NCBI GenBank assembly: GCA_030616935.1 | Contig: JAUWWJ010000070.1 | Span: 1-7,583, forward strand | Direction: 5' to 3' | Source: Planctomycetaceae bacterium | GTDB taxonomy: Bacteria; Planctomycetota; Planctomycetia; Pirellulales; UBA1268 | DNA length: 7,583 bases | In this document: positions 1 to 7,240 of the stretch, one piece after another | Layout: each line of letters starts with the position of its first letter | Numbering within the stretch: position 1 is the stretch's first letter | Translations under genes and position numbers: made by a program | Notes under the pieces: generated by a model | What the model was told of the DNA's origin: nothing | What the model saw: only the letters and a program-made list of their open reading frames with translations | Database searches by the model: none

Positions 1-588
1 CATTACATCCCGGAGGATCATTTCTACGAAGTTTACATCCGGAGCTTTTGATCGCTCTTTTGTAACATTCCAACTCCGCTCGTATCCCTGTGCTGAAATA
101 AGAATATGATCTGGTAGTATTTTGTCCCAATTACGAATCATTGGTTCTGCAGATCCACCATTTCCATGAAAAAGTAAGGTTATTGGGCTGGATCGTACTG
201 CTTTCTTTGGCGGACGAATAACATACTCTCGTTCATAACCTGCCGGCTCCTGAGCCCATGACTGCCGAATGGTAAACCGACGAATATCCGGTTTCGTCCC
301 TTTGGCAACACGTGGCGTCTCTTTCCGCTGGCGACCACCCGCTCGATGCTCATCCAACGTTACCTTTCCATCTCCGTTTGCATCGATACGGTCAAACATC
401 TGCCGAGGACCAGGAGGAACCTCTTCACGTGTTAACGCACCATCTTTATTAACGTCCCAGGACTCAAAGTTTCCTGTTCCACGCGTCTTTCCCTGACCGC
501 ATACAAACGACCACCCAATAAACACACATAAAAAAGCTGCGCATATACAAAACAATATGTTGCCGGCAAACGCTTTGTGAGATTTCAT
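1..588 (-). CDS. Secreted EF-hand / alpha-beta-hydrolase esterase (LpqC/PHB-depolymerase-like), partial, N-terminal part
   Basis: The frame reads leftward from an ATG at 588-586 and stays open to the left edge, giving 196 residues without a stop. Residues 10-31 form a hydrophobic segment after a lysine-containing start, so this is a signal peptide or anchor. Two canonical EF-hand calcium loops follow: residues 45-56 (D45, N47, D49, G50, E56) and 69-80 (D69, N71, D73, G74, E80). From about residue 103 the sequence resembles the secreted polyhydroxybutyrate-depolymerase/LpqC/feruloyl-esterase group: a beta-strand ending in HGNGG (141-145), where the oxyanion-hole segment normally lies, and a later SW...DVNFV segment (172-188) like the one before the nucleophile elbow. 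The catalytic Ser, Asp and His would lie beyond the window, so activity cannot be judged. Substrate is unknown; an ester of a polymer or plant/algal compound is plausible. It is transcribed divergently from the cytochrome-domain gene. No strong Shine-Dalgarno sequence precedes the ATG. Confidence 0.85.
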   Translation of the reverse strand, partial: MKSHKAFAGNILFCICAAFLCVFIGWSFVCGQGKTRGTGNFESWDVNKDGALTREEVPPGPRQMFDRIDANGDGKVTLDEHRAGGRQRKETPRVAKGTKPDIRRFTIRQSWAQEPAGYEREYVIRPPKKAVRSSPITLLFHGNGGSAEPMIRNWDKILPDHILISAQGYERSWNVTKERSKAPDVNFVEMILRDVM

Positions 589-692
589 ACCGATCTATCT
601 TTCATATCTTCATAAACCAAATGATTCTTTCGAATCCAGTCTACCTACTAGCTCAATACGATTCGTTAAGAGATCTTTTTTCAGCCTTAAAT

Positions 693-721
693 TCTTCTAA
701 AAAGACAGGTTTTCTAGAAGA
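693..721. repeat. Stem-loop (imperfect inverted repeat) in the divergent intergenic region
   Basis: TCTTCTA at 693-699 pairs with TAGAAGA at 715-721 (7 of 7). After one A/C mismatch (700/714), AAA at 701-703 pairs with TTT at 711-713, with a G-T wobble inside and a five-base loop. No T-run follows on either strand, so it does not look like an intrinsic terminator. An operator or 5' leader structure is possible. AT-rich intergenic DNA produces such repeats by chance fairly often. Confidence 0.4.
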
Positions 722-870
722 CAAACTAGTTGCGAAGCGGTACATTGAATGTATTACTAGTCACGCGCAATTATTCACAAGAGCCCCCGCTGATCGACTT
801 ACTAAGTCCGCGATTATTTGATTTTATCATCATTAATCGGCGATGCGGGAACCAAACCAAACGTGATCCT

Positions 871-876
871 AAAGGA
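871..876 (+). promoter_or_regulatory. Shine-Dalgarno sequence setting the start at 884
   Basis: AAAGGA lies seven bases before the ATG at 884. This favours that start over the open-frame TTG at 818, which would add 22 non-conserved residues and has no such site, and over the internal ATG at 905. Confidence 0.6.
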
Positions 877-883
877 TTCGAAT

Positions 884-1867
884 ATGGTTCCCAAAAGCTT
901 TTTTATGACTCTGTATCAACGGCACAATAACCATCATGGCACCATCTGGATACGAATTCTTTTTGTACATTGCGCTCACCGAATTGCCATAACAACCTTT
1001 CTGCTTTCAGCATGCACCTATGCAGAGGACGTACCCTCGCAGAGAGAAACGTCTTCACAAAATGCAATCACATTTAATCAACACATTCGACCAATACTTT
1101 CGGAGCATTGTTTTGCATGCCATGGTCCGGATGAGGTGAATCGTGAGGCTGGGCTCCGACTTGATCAGTCAGTTGGTGCAACTGCATTGCTTGATAGCGG
1201 AACACACGCCATCGTCCCTCACAGCACGAATGAAAGCGAAATCATTGCCCGGACCACATCTGATGATGCTGATCTTGTCATGCCACCGCCCTCAGCCAAG
1301 CTCGGGCGACTATCGGCCAGTGATGTCGAACTTCTCAAGAAGTGGATTACTGATGGGGCCACCTATGAACCACACTGGGCATTCGTTGCTCCTGAAAAGC
1401 CAAAGCCACCTCTTACAGGAAGTCATCAAATCGATGACATCATTTCTCACCATCTCACGGAACGTGGCCTTCAACTTCAGCAGAAAGCGGACCGTGCAAC
1501 ACTCATACGACGAGCGAGTTTTGATCTCACTGGACTTCCACCTACGCCAGCAGAAATCGAATCATTTCAGAATGATTCTTCAGCAAATGCGTATTCGCGG
1601 CTACTTGATCGACTCCTTGAGAGTCCTCGTTATGGCGAAAGAATGGCATCTGACTGGTTAGATATTTCTCGCTACTCAGACAGCTATGGCTTTCAAAGAG
1701 ATAGACCACGACCAACCATGTGGCCTTGGCGGGATTGGGTTGTCGAGTCCTTTAATCAGAATATGCCATGGGATCGTTTTGTTCTCTGGCAACTAGCAGG
1801 TGACCTCCTGCCAAATGCATCCAATGAACAGATTTTAGCAACAGCTTTTAATAGGTTGCATCAGTAA
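884..1867 (+). CDS. PSCyt1 / DUF1549 N-terminal fragment (5' half of the interrupted gene)
   Basis: The 327-residue product ends at the in-frame TAA. The start at 884 is chosen for the AAAGGA site seven bases upstream. The N-terminus has a long polar/basic region and a hydrophobic core at about 34-43, then either a signal-peptidase I site after CTYA (47) or a lipobox LSAC (41-44), which would make it a lipoprotein. A Planctomycete-type cytochrome c domain (PSCyt1) follows, with heme-binding CFACH at 76-80 and the likely axial methionine in MPPP (133-136). DUF1549 starts at about 182 (DRATLIRRASFDLTGLPPTP and SPRYGERMASDWLD are diagnostic) and is cut off before its own CxxCH motif. Known family members are exported multidomain proteins of unestablished reaction, proposed to take part in electron transfer or polysaccharide-related degradation. 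As a stand-alone product it would be an exported mono-heme domain plus half a DUF1549, and is probably non-functional. Confidence 0.9.
   Translation: MVPKSFFMTLYQRHNNHHGTIWIRILFVHCAHRIAITTFLLSACTYAEDVPSQRETSSQNAITFNQHIRPILSEHCFACHGPDEVNREAGLRLDQSVGATALLDSGTHAIVPHSTNESEIIARTTSDDADLVMPPPSAKLGRLSASDVELLKKWITDGATYEPHWAFVAPEKPKPPLTGSHQIDDIISHHLTERGLQLQQKADRATLIRRASFDLTGLPPTPAEIESFQNDSSANAYSRLLDRLLESPRYGERMASDWLDISRYSDSYGFQRDRPRPTMWPWRDWVVESFNQNMPWDRFVLWQLAGDLLPNASNEQILATAFNRLHQ
1865..1867 (+). other. Premature in-frame TAA stop codon
   Basis: Codons around it read CAG TAA GAG AAT GAG GGC GGA. The next residues [13 protein letters not shown] are the expected continuation of DUF1549. The frame number is identical before and after, so this is a substitution and not an indel. 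There is no ATG, GTG or TTG in this frame until the GTG at 1925, so the conserved residues 329-347 would be untranslated without read-through. Confidence 0.9.
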
Positions 1868-1924
1868 GAGAATGAGGGCGGATCAGTTCCAGAGGAGTAT
1901 CGAGTTCGCTATGTAAATGACAGG

Positions 1925-4225
1925 GTGACCACATTTGGAACAGCATTTCTAGGACTTACGCTTGAATGCTGCCGATGCCATGATCATAAGTTTGATCCAT
2001 TATCTCAAAAAGATTTTTACTCTCTCTTTGCTTTCTTTGATGATATCGAAGAGGCCGGTCTTTACTCTTTCTTCACACAAGCCACACCAACACCAAAACT
2101 GCAACTCACAGACAGCACCCTTCAAGAACAAATTAGTCGTTCGACTCAAGAGATTCATAAGAAACATCAAAGACTTAAACAACTCAAGAAAGAAGTACGT
2201 GAAAAAATACATCTTTCGCTTTCCAGTGATGCACCGCTATCACCCGACTATGGCTTGAATCATGACACGATACGCGGGGAAATTGCACATTACTCTTTTG
2301 ATAATCGATTAAAAAACGGCCGCTTTCCGTCCTTGATATATAAGACAGCGAGTACTGAAACAAATAGCTCTGAACTCAAGCAGACTGAACAAAAAAAAGA
2401 CTCAACAACAACTGATCATCAACAGAAATACTCTGCACAATCTCCAGCAGACAATGCGGTCGTTGACGGACATACTGGGCAAGCTATTCACCTGACTGGC
2501 GATCACCCAGTTACAACTCCGGTGGGCAACTTTAGTCAGAATGATCCATTTTCTATATCATGCTGGATCAAAATTCCTTCCTCTTCCAACCGAGCCGTCA
2601 TTTTCCATCGCTCGAAAGCATGGACTGACGCGGGAAGCCGTGGCTACGAGCTCATTATTGATAAGGATCACCTCCGCTGGTCATTAATCCATTTCTGGCC
2701 TGGTGATGCTGCAAGTATTCGGATGATTGAAAAAGTGCCGATCAACCGCTGGATACATGTTGTTGTATGCAGCGATGGAACTGGTTTAGCAGACGGATTG
2801 ACTATTTCTCTCGATGGCCAGCAAACAAAAACCAAGGTTATTCAGGACAATCTTACGCGTACTATTTTGGGTGGTGGTGGAAATACAATAACGATCGGGA
2901 AACGAATGCGGGACCATGGATTCAAAAATGGTTTGATTGATGAATTTCGAATCTTCGAGCGAGCACTCACGCCTTTGGAAATTCAGGAATGCCATGAACC
3001 TGGCACGCTGGCAAATACTATCCAATCAAAGAGTAATTTTAATGCTATCAGTGACTATCTGGCAGATATTGACATAGACGTTCTGACTCATCGCAAGCAA
3101 TTGCAGAATCTCTATAAAGATCGCAATAAACTCCTTGAAAAGAGTGCAGAAATTATGGTGATGCAGGAAAGCCTTCAACCCAAGCAAGCTTATGTCCTGA
3201 CTCGAGGTGAGTACGACAAACGAGCTGAACCTGTCGAGGCAACTACTCCGAATATTCTTCCTTTATTCCCTTCTACATTTCCTCGTAATCGTCTTGGATT
3301 GGCCCGCTGGCTACTTGACCCTGACCATCCTCTCCTCGCTCGTGTTACGGTTAACCGATTTTGGCAGGCACTTTTTGGTGAGGGACTCGTCCGCAGTTCA
3401 GAAGATTTTGGTAGCCAGGCGACGCAGCCTGAATATCCGGAACTCCTTGACATTCTTGCATGGAAATTTTCTCACCCAAAGGATCAGGGTGGATTTTCAT
3501 GGGATGTCAAATCGCTCTTGAAATTCATCATGGCATCAGACACATATCAGCAAAGAAGTCTGGCTGATGGCAAAACAATGATGAATGATCCTACAAATAA
3601 TTGGCTCGCACGAGGCCCGCGGCACCGACTTTCAGCTGAAATGATTCGTGATGCCGCACTTTCAGTAAGCGGTCTCTTGGATGAAACACGTGGTGGGCCC
3701 CCGGTAAGGCCGTACGATATTGCGGAATCATTTAAACCCAAAAAAATCGGCTCTGGAACATCACTGTACCGCCGAAGTATTTACACATATTGGCGAAGGA
3801 GTGGACCAGCTCCCGTGCTTGAGGCTTTTGACCTTCCAAATAGGGTCATCTGTACAGCAAAACGCGATACGACTAACACACCCCTGCACGCCCTTATTCT
3901 ACTCAACGGCACACAGTTTGTTGAAGCATCCCGAGTGCTTGCTGAGCATCTTTTACATACGCATTCGAATGATTCGTCCGCGGCAATTGAGTATGCATTT
4001 TATCTTTTGACAAGCCGACATCCTGACAAAGATGAACAAAAAATACTTGTCCAAATGGTAGAAGACCAGCGGTCCTGGTATGAATCGCATCCAGAAGACG
4101 CAAAGAAACTCCTTGCCGTTGGACAAAAATTAAGCAATGAAAATCTTAGTGAAATTGATGTAGCTGCTCTCTCTGCAGTTCTGGCTGGCTTATATGCACA
4201 CGATGAAAGTGTGGTGAAACGGTGA
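1925..4225 (+). CDS. DUF1549 (C-terminal part)-LamG-DUF1553 fragment (3' half of the interrupted gene)
   Basis: The frame runs from the first possible start (GTG at 1925) for 766 residues, but homology begins immediately after the TAA at 1868, so this start is only nominal and has no good ribosome binding site. Contents by residue from 1925: CCRCH heme motif at 15-19 with DHKFDP; a Lys/Glu-rich coiled-coil-like stretch (about 66-97); a low-complexity linker rich in T, S, Q and K; LamG/concanavalin-like domain (about 206-352), ending in the typical [11 protein letters not shown]; and DUF1553/PSD1 (about 455-715), with [21 protein letters not shown] (VNRFW at 476-480), SSEDFG, and [22 protein letters not shown] as hallmarks. 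It lacks any signal peptide, so if translated alone its heme motif would stay in the cytoplasm. The last codon overlaps the start of the DUF1501 gene. LamG domains usually bind carbohydrate or protein ligands; that is family knowledge, and the ligand here is unknown. Confidence 0.9.
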   Translation: MTTFGTAFLGLTLECCRCHDHKFDPLSQKDFYSLFAFFDDIEEAGLYSFFTQATPTPKLQLTDSTLQEQISRSTQEIHKKHQRLKQLKKEVREKIHLSLSSDAPLSPDYGLNHDTIRGEIAHYSFDNRLKNGRFPSLIYKTASTETNSSELKQTEQKKDSTTTDHQQKYSAQSPADNAVVDGHTGQAIHLTGDHPVTTPVGNFSQNDPFSISCWIKIPSSSNRAVIFHRSKAWTDAGSRGYELIIDKDHLRWSLIHFWPGDAASIRMIEKVPINRWIHVVVCSDGTGLADGLTISLDGQQTKTKVIQDNLTRTILGGGGNTITIGKRMRDHGFKNGLIDEFRIFERALTPLEIQECHEPGTLANTIQSKSNFNAISDYLADIDIDVLTHRKQLQNLYKDRNKLLEKSAEIMVMQESLQPKQAYVLTRGEYDKRAEPVEATTPNILPLFPSTFPRNRLGLARWLLDPDHPLLARVTVNRFWQALFGEGLVRSSEDFGSQATQPEYPELLDILAWKFSHPKDQGGFSWDVKSLLKFIMASDTYQQRSLADGKTMMNDPTNNWLARGPRHRLSAEMIRDAALSVSGLLDETRGGPPVRPYDIAESFKPKKIGSGTSLYRRSIYTYWRRSGPAPVLEAFDLPNRVICTAKRDTTNTPLHALILLNGTQFVEASRVLAEHLLHTHSNDSSAAIEYAFYLLTSRHPDKDEQKILVQMVEDQRSWYESHPEDAKKLLAVGQKLSNENLSEIDVAALSAVLAGLYAHDESVVKR

Positions 4226-5664
4226 GTGATCCATTCCGTATTCCTGACTGGACAATCAATCGAAGAAGCTGGCTCAACACATTTGGGATGGGCCTGGGTG
4301 GTATTGCACTCAACGAAATGCTGTACAAAGATGTGCAAGCCGACAGCGGAAACGGTGTTTTACAGCATCTTCATCATGCCCCCAAAGCAAAACGTGTTAT
4401 TTATCTCTTCCAGTCCGGTGGACCTTCTCAGCTTGATCTATTTGATGAAAAGCCAGCTCTTGTCAAACACACAGGTCAGCAACTTCCTGAAAGTGTACGA
4501 AGTGGACAGCGACTAACTGGCATGAGTGGAAACCAAAGTTCAATCCCACTGGTTGGTTCCCCCTTCAAATTTTCAAAGCATGGTCAAAGTGGAGCTACGC
4601 TCAGTGAACTGTTGCCACACACCGCTGCAATTGCTGATCGGCTGTGTTTTGTCAAAGCCATGCATACAGAAAGTATTAATCACGGGCCCGGTGTTTGTTT
4701 CATGCAAAGTGGATCGCAGATCCCTGGTCGGCCAAGTATTGGTGCATGGCTCGACTATGGGCTTGGTAGCATTACTGACGAGCTTCCAGCGTTTGTTGTT
4801 TTACTCACTAAGAATAAGGGCGGCCAACCCTTACAAAGCCATCTTTGGGGATCGGGTTTCCTTCCATCACGACATCAAGCGGTACGATTCCGTTCTGGCA
4901 GTGAGCCTGTACTCTACTTAAATAACCCCCCAGGTGTCTCTTCAAACAACCGCCGACTCATGCTTGATGGCCTACGACGTTTGCATGAGCATCAATTCAG
5001 CGGAACGCCTGATAGTGAAATTACAGAACGAATTGCCCACTATGAAATGGCCTACCGAATGCAGGCGAGTGTTCCAGATGTTACTGATTTGAGTAACGAA
5101 CCGAAGCATATCCTTGAGCGTTACGGGCCCGACTCAACAGATGCTGGAAGTTTTGCAGCAAATTGTCTTCTTGCACGAAGACTTGCGGAGAGAGGTGTAC
5201 GGTTTATTCAACTGTATCATCAGGGATGGGATCATCACGGCGGACTGCGACGTGGTTTAAGGAAACAGTGCAAAGAAACAGATCAGCCTACTGCTGCACT
5301 TGTCCGAGATCTTGCTGACCGCGGCATGCTCGATGACACGCTTGTGATCTGGGGCGGTGAGTTCGGCCGAACCAACTACTGCCAAGGGTTGTATAAACCT
5401 GGCGCTGACTTTGGCCGTGACCACCACCCCCGTTGCTTCACATCATGGATGGCTGGCGGCGGTATTCAGCCCGGCATCAGTTACGGGAAAACCTGTGATT
5501 ATGGATACAACATCAAAGAAGAGGGTGTCCACATACATGACTTTCATGCAACACTTCTCCACGTACTCGGCGTTGATCATGAGCGACTTACTTATAAATT
5601 CCAAGGCCGTCGATATCGCCTCACCGATGTTCATGGTCAGGTGGTGAAAGAGATTCTTGCTTAG
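4222..5664 (+). CDS. DUF1501 family protein (alkaline-phosphatase/sulfatase-like fold)
   Basis: This intact 480-residue protein is the usual length for the family. The GTG start overlaps the preceding TGA as GTGA, so translation is probably coupled. No strong Shine-Dalgarno sequence is visible. The N-terminus has a twin-arginine-like pattern, NRRSWLN at 13-19, followed by a short glycine/alanine-rich stretch, as is common in DUF1501 proteins annotated as Tat substrates. Diagnostic motifs: [10 protein letters not shown] (66-75), [10 protein letters not shown] (148-157), GWDHHGG (335-341), IWGGEFGRT (376-384) and GRDHHP (398-403), then AGGGI and [12 protein letters not shown] near the end. The Asp/His clusters are the probable metal-binding positions by analogy with the alkaline phosphatase superfamily; no activity has been established for this subfamily to my knowledge. 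It is routinely paired with DUF1549/DUF1553 proteins, which suggests the two act together outside the cytoplasm. Here its partner carries a premature stop, while this gene is undamaged. Confidence 0.95.
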   Translation: MSDPFRIPDWTINRRSWLNTFGMGLGGIALNEMLYKDVQADSGNGVLQHLHHAPKAKRVIYLFQSGGPSQLDLFDEKPALVKHTGQQLPESVRSGQRLTGMSGNQSSIPLVGSPFKFSKHGQSGATLSELLPHTAAIADRLCFVKAMHTESINHGPGVCFMQSGSQIPGRPSIGAWLDYGLGSITDELPAFVVLLTKNKGGQPLQSHLWGSGFLPSRHQAVRFRSGSEPVLYLNNPPGVSSNNRRLMLDGLRRLHEHQFSGTPDSEITERIAHYEMAYRMQASVPDVTDLSNEPKHILERYGPDSTDAGSFAANCLLARRLAERGVRFIQLYHQGWDHHGGLRRGLRKQCKETDQPTAALVRDLADRGMLDDTLVIWGGEFGRTNYCQGLYKPGADFGRDHHPRCFTSWMAGGGIQPGISYGKTCDYGYNIKEEGVHIHDFHATLLHVLGVDHERLTYKFQGRRYRLTDVHGQVVKEILA

Positions 5665-5882
5665 CAACCGAGACTTTTTCAATTCAGCAACCAGGACTCT
5701 GCAGCTCCTCCCGAGTAAATATCCTGTAGGAGCATTCTACTGATTGTATTGCTGATCAATTTCGGAAAACAGCAAATGACTCCGTAGATTCAGATGCTCT
5801 TCAATTCAATTGTGGGCAGATGCCTTTGCATGGTTGTCATCACCGTAATCTCTTTTGGGACTATCCTGAACTGCCTATCGTT

Positions 5883-5904
5883 TGATGGCCTTCCAAAGCC
5901 ATCA
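5883..5904. repeat. Perfect 7-bp hairpin upstream of the MFS gene
   Basis: TGATGGC (5883-5889) pairs with GCCATCA (5898-5904) across an eight-base loop, and two G-T wobbles could extend it outward. It is about 220 bases after the DUF1501 stop and 90 bases before the MFS start. Without a following T-run it is not a standard intrinsic terminator; a regulator site or rho-independent remnant are guesses. Confidence 0.4.
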
Positions 5905-5984
5905 GGCGGTGTCAATAAAACCTGAATTATGCCTGCCCATTGTATTCGTTGTCAGAAGGTGTTCGGATAACCTTTCTACAACGT

Positions 5985-5988
5985 AAGG
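5985..5988 (+). promoter_or_regulatory. Ribosome binding site for the MFS start at 5994
   Basis: AAGG, within TAAGG, sits five bases before the ATG at 5994. This supports that start over the TTG at 5940, which adds 18 residues with no family resemblance and would place a charged stretch before the first helix. Confidence 0.5.
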
Positions 5989-5993
5989 CTTCT

Positions 5994-7217
5994 ATGATTC
6001 GCTTCTTGATAAATAATATCCGTTGGCTTTCTGTCGGCTTTCTTCTTACGTTTGCATCCACTGGTGGGCAAACGTGGTTTATCTCCTTATGCTCCTCATC
6101 GATTAAAGAACAATTTGCTCTCTCTGATGGAGCGTGGGGAGGCATCTATACACTGGCGACTCTTGCCTCAGCTGTGATCATGTTCTGGCAGGGATCAATT
6201 GTCGATCGTGTCCCGCCACGTTTTGTCACATTGATAACAGCCTGTTTATTTGGAATCGCTGCTGTAAGTATGGCGGTCAGCCAATCGGTATGGGTATTGG
6301 GCTGCTCATTGTTTCTACTCAGATTCTGCGGCCAGGGCATGTTTGGGCACATCGCAATGACCACACTAGGAAGATGGTTTGTAAATCATCGGGGGCGTGC
6401 GGTCGCGCTTGCTAATCTTGGATATCCGGCAAGCGAAATTTTGCTTGCAGCACCTGCAGTCATCGTAATTGAAGCCTTCGGCTGGCAGGCCTTATGGATA
6501 TGTGTCGCTATCTTTCTATTCCTCATTCTTTTGCCAACCATGGTAACCCTATTGCGAACAGATCGGGTACCGACACAACTGACTGAACATCATATGCTAT
6601 CCGGTCTTCAGGGCCGACACTGGTCACGTCACGACGCCATGCGTCACTGGCTCCTCCCAGCACTGTTGCCAACGCTTCTTACACCCGGCCTGATGGGCAC
6701 CGTATTATTCTTTAATCAGACACATCTAGCTGAATTGAAAGGATGGAAACTCGTTGCCATGGCACCCGCATTCTCCTGCTTTGCGCTGTCTGGTGTTATG
6801 GCATCATTCTGGGCCGGTTGGGCAGTTGATCGATTTGGAGGTCATCGTCTCATTCCTTTTCTATTGCTACCAATTGGGTTTGGTATGGCACTGATCAGTC
6901 AGGCGACAAGCATTACAGCCTGGTATCTCGCCCTCGGTTCAATGGGTATCACAATGGGCATGTCCAGCGCGCTTTGGGGAGCCGTATTGCCTGCGCTCTA
7001 CGGGACTCGACATCTTGGCTCTATACGCTCGCTCACAACTACTGTCATGGTGTTTTCCACAGCGATTGGTCCGGGGCTTACTGGGCTTCTCATTGACTGC
7101 GGTGTCGACTTTACCACGCAATGCATTGGTTTTTCTGCCTGGTGTTTTGTCATTGCAGCAGGTTCATTTTTTATTGAACGGAAGCTGACGAAAGAACTTG
7201 CAGTTTCTTCTCAATAA
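5994..7217 (+). CDS. Major facilitator superfamily (MFS) transporter, substrate unknown
   Basis: The 407-residue hydrophobic protein has the length and helix density of a 12-helix MFS carrier in the cytoplasmic membrane. The first helix (about 9-31) includes STGGQTWFISL, a signature of a bacterial MFS subgroup with poorly defined substrates. The loop 2-3 motif A appears as GSIVDRVPPR (67-76), with proline in place of the usual glycine. The equivalent motif in the second half is better conserved: GWAVDRFGGHR (275-285). This duplicated pattern is the hallmark of the two six-helix bundles. A charged central loop at about 185-220 (RTDRVPTQ... to RHWSRHD) separates the halves. The ATG is chosen for the upstream AAGG and because the protein then begins just before helix 1. 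It stands 329 bases after the DUF1501 gene, so is probably its own transcription unit, and it converges on the TRAP permease gene. Import or export of a small organic acid is possible; nothing in the sequence decides it. Confidence 0.9.
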   Translation: MIRFLINNIRWLSVGFLLTFASTGGQTWFISLCSSSIKEQFALSDGAWGGIYTLATLASAVIMFWQGSIVDRVPPRFVTLITACLFGIAAVSMAVSQSVWVLGCSLFLLRFCGQGMFGHIAMTTLGRWFVNHRGRAVALANLGYPASEILLAAPAVIVIEAFGWQALWICVAIFLFLILLPTMVTLLRTDRVPTQLTEHHMLSGLQGRHWSRHDAMRHWLLPALLPTLLTPGLMGTVLFFNQTHLAELKGWKLVAMAPAFSCFALSGVMASFWAGWAVDRFGGHRLIPFLLLPIGFGMALISQATSITAWYLALGSMGITMGMSSALWGAVLPALYGTRHLGSIRSLTTTVMVFSTAIGPGLTGLLIDCGVDFTTQCIGFSAWCFVIAAGSFFIERKLTKELAVSSQ

Positions 7218-7240
7218 GAACCGTGCCTCCGAGCATCTGT

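Larger units (their letters stand above)
589..883. other. Divergent intergenic region, about 295 bases, no convincing gene
   Basis: This region lies between the left-going EF-hand esterase and the right-going cytochrome-domain gene, so it should hold the promoters of both. I see no -35/-10 pair good enough to report on either strand. It does contain a stem-loop at 693-721 and two copies of the palindrome ACTAGT at 725-730 and 756-761. A 66-codon open frame at 621-821 lacks a ribosome binding site and any recognisable family, and I treat it as chance. Confidence 0.6.
884..4225 (+). pseudogene. PSCyt1-DUF1549-LamG-DUF1553 (PSD1) protein gene interrupted by one in-frame TAA
   Basis: Taken as one locus, this frame encodes 1113 residues if the TAA at codon 328 (1865-1867) is counted as an amino acid. 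Domain order: export signal (about 1-47); cytochrome-c-like PSCyt1 with CFACH at 76-80 and MPPP at 133-136; DUF1549 (about 182-400), including a second CxxCH (CCRCH, 362-366) followed by DHKFDP; a charged linker with a short coiled-coil-like stretch (about 413-444); a LamG/concanavalin-like domain (about 553-700); and DUF1553 (about 802-1062). This is the standard architecture of a paralogous family expanded in planctomycetes. The stop falls in the conserved DUF1549 segment that in relatives reads FNRLHQQTNEGGS; here it reads FNRLHQ-stop-ENEGGS, same length, same frame. A single CAA-to-TAA change explains it. No other stop or frameshift occurs over the remaining 786 codons. Choices are recent nonsense mutation, sequencing error, or stop read-through; I cannot separate them. 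Confidence 0.8.
5665..5993. other. Intergenic region, about 329 bases, no recognisable gene
   Basis: This gap lies between two co-oriented genes, so it should hold the end of the DUF1501 transcript and the promoter of the MFS gene. I see an imperfect direct repeat (5663-5675 and 5686-5698, AGCAACC followed by GAGACT or AGGACT), a 6-bp inverted repeat GCTCCT/AGGAGC (5704-5709 and 5728-5733) and a hairpin at 5883-5904. None has a T-tract. No promoter with both boxes is convincing. Confidence 0.55.

Noticed and set aside
621..821. A 66-codon open frame upstream of the cytochrome-domain gene
   Set aside because: It has no ribosome binding site and no recognisable family, its composition looks like translated AT-rich intergenic DNA, and it contains the stem-loop at 693-721.
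818..883. TTG at 818 as start of the cytochrome-domain protein
   Set aside because: It adds 22 residues without family resemblance ahead of the signal peptide. The ATG at 884 has AAAGGA at a seven-base spacing.
1865..1867. Selenocysteine or genome-wide stop reassignment at the internal stop
   Set aside because: The codon is TAA, not TGA, the usual residue here is not cysteine, and TAA ends the MFS gene normally in the same window.
2391..2398. Run of eight A in the linker, a possible slippage site
   Set aside because: The frame is intact through it and both flanks match the expected protein, so no frameshift needs to be invoked.
3190..3453. Minus-strand open frames within the DUF1553 and DUF1501 genes
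   Set aside because: They are antisense shadows of strongly recognisable coding sequence and resemble no protein family.
5704..5733. GCTCCT/AGGAGC inverted repeat as terminator of the DUF1501 transcript
   Set aside because: The stem is only six pairs with an 18-base loop and has no T-tract after it, so it is not a credible intrinsic terminator.
5820..5885. A 21-codon ATG frame with several Cys and His residues, part of a 48-codon open stretch
   Set aside because: It has no Shine-Dalgarno sequence and no known family, and its length is within chance. The His/Cys content alone is not evidence of a metal-binding peptide.
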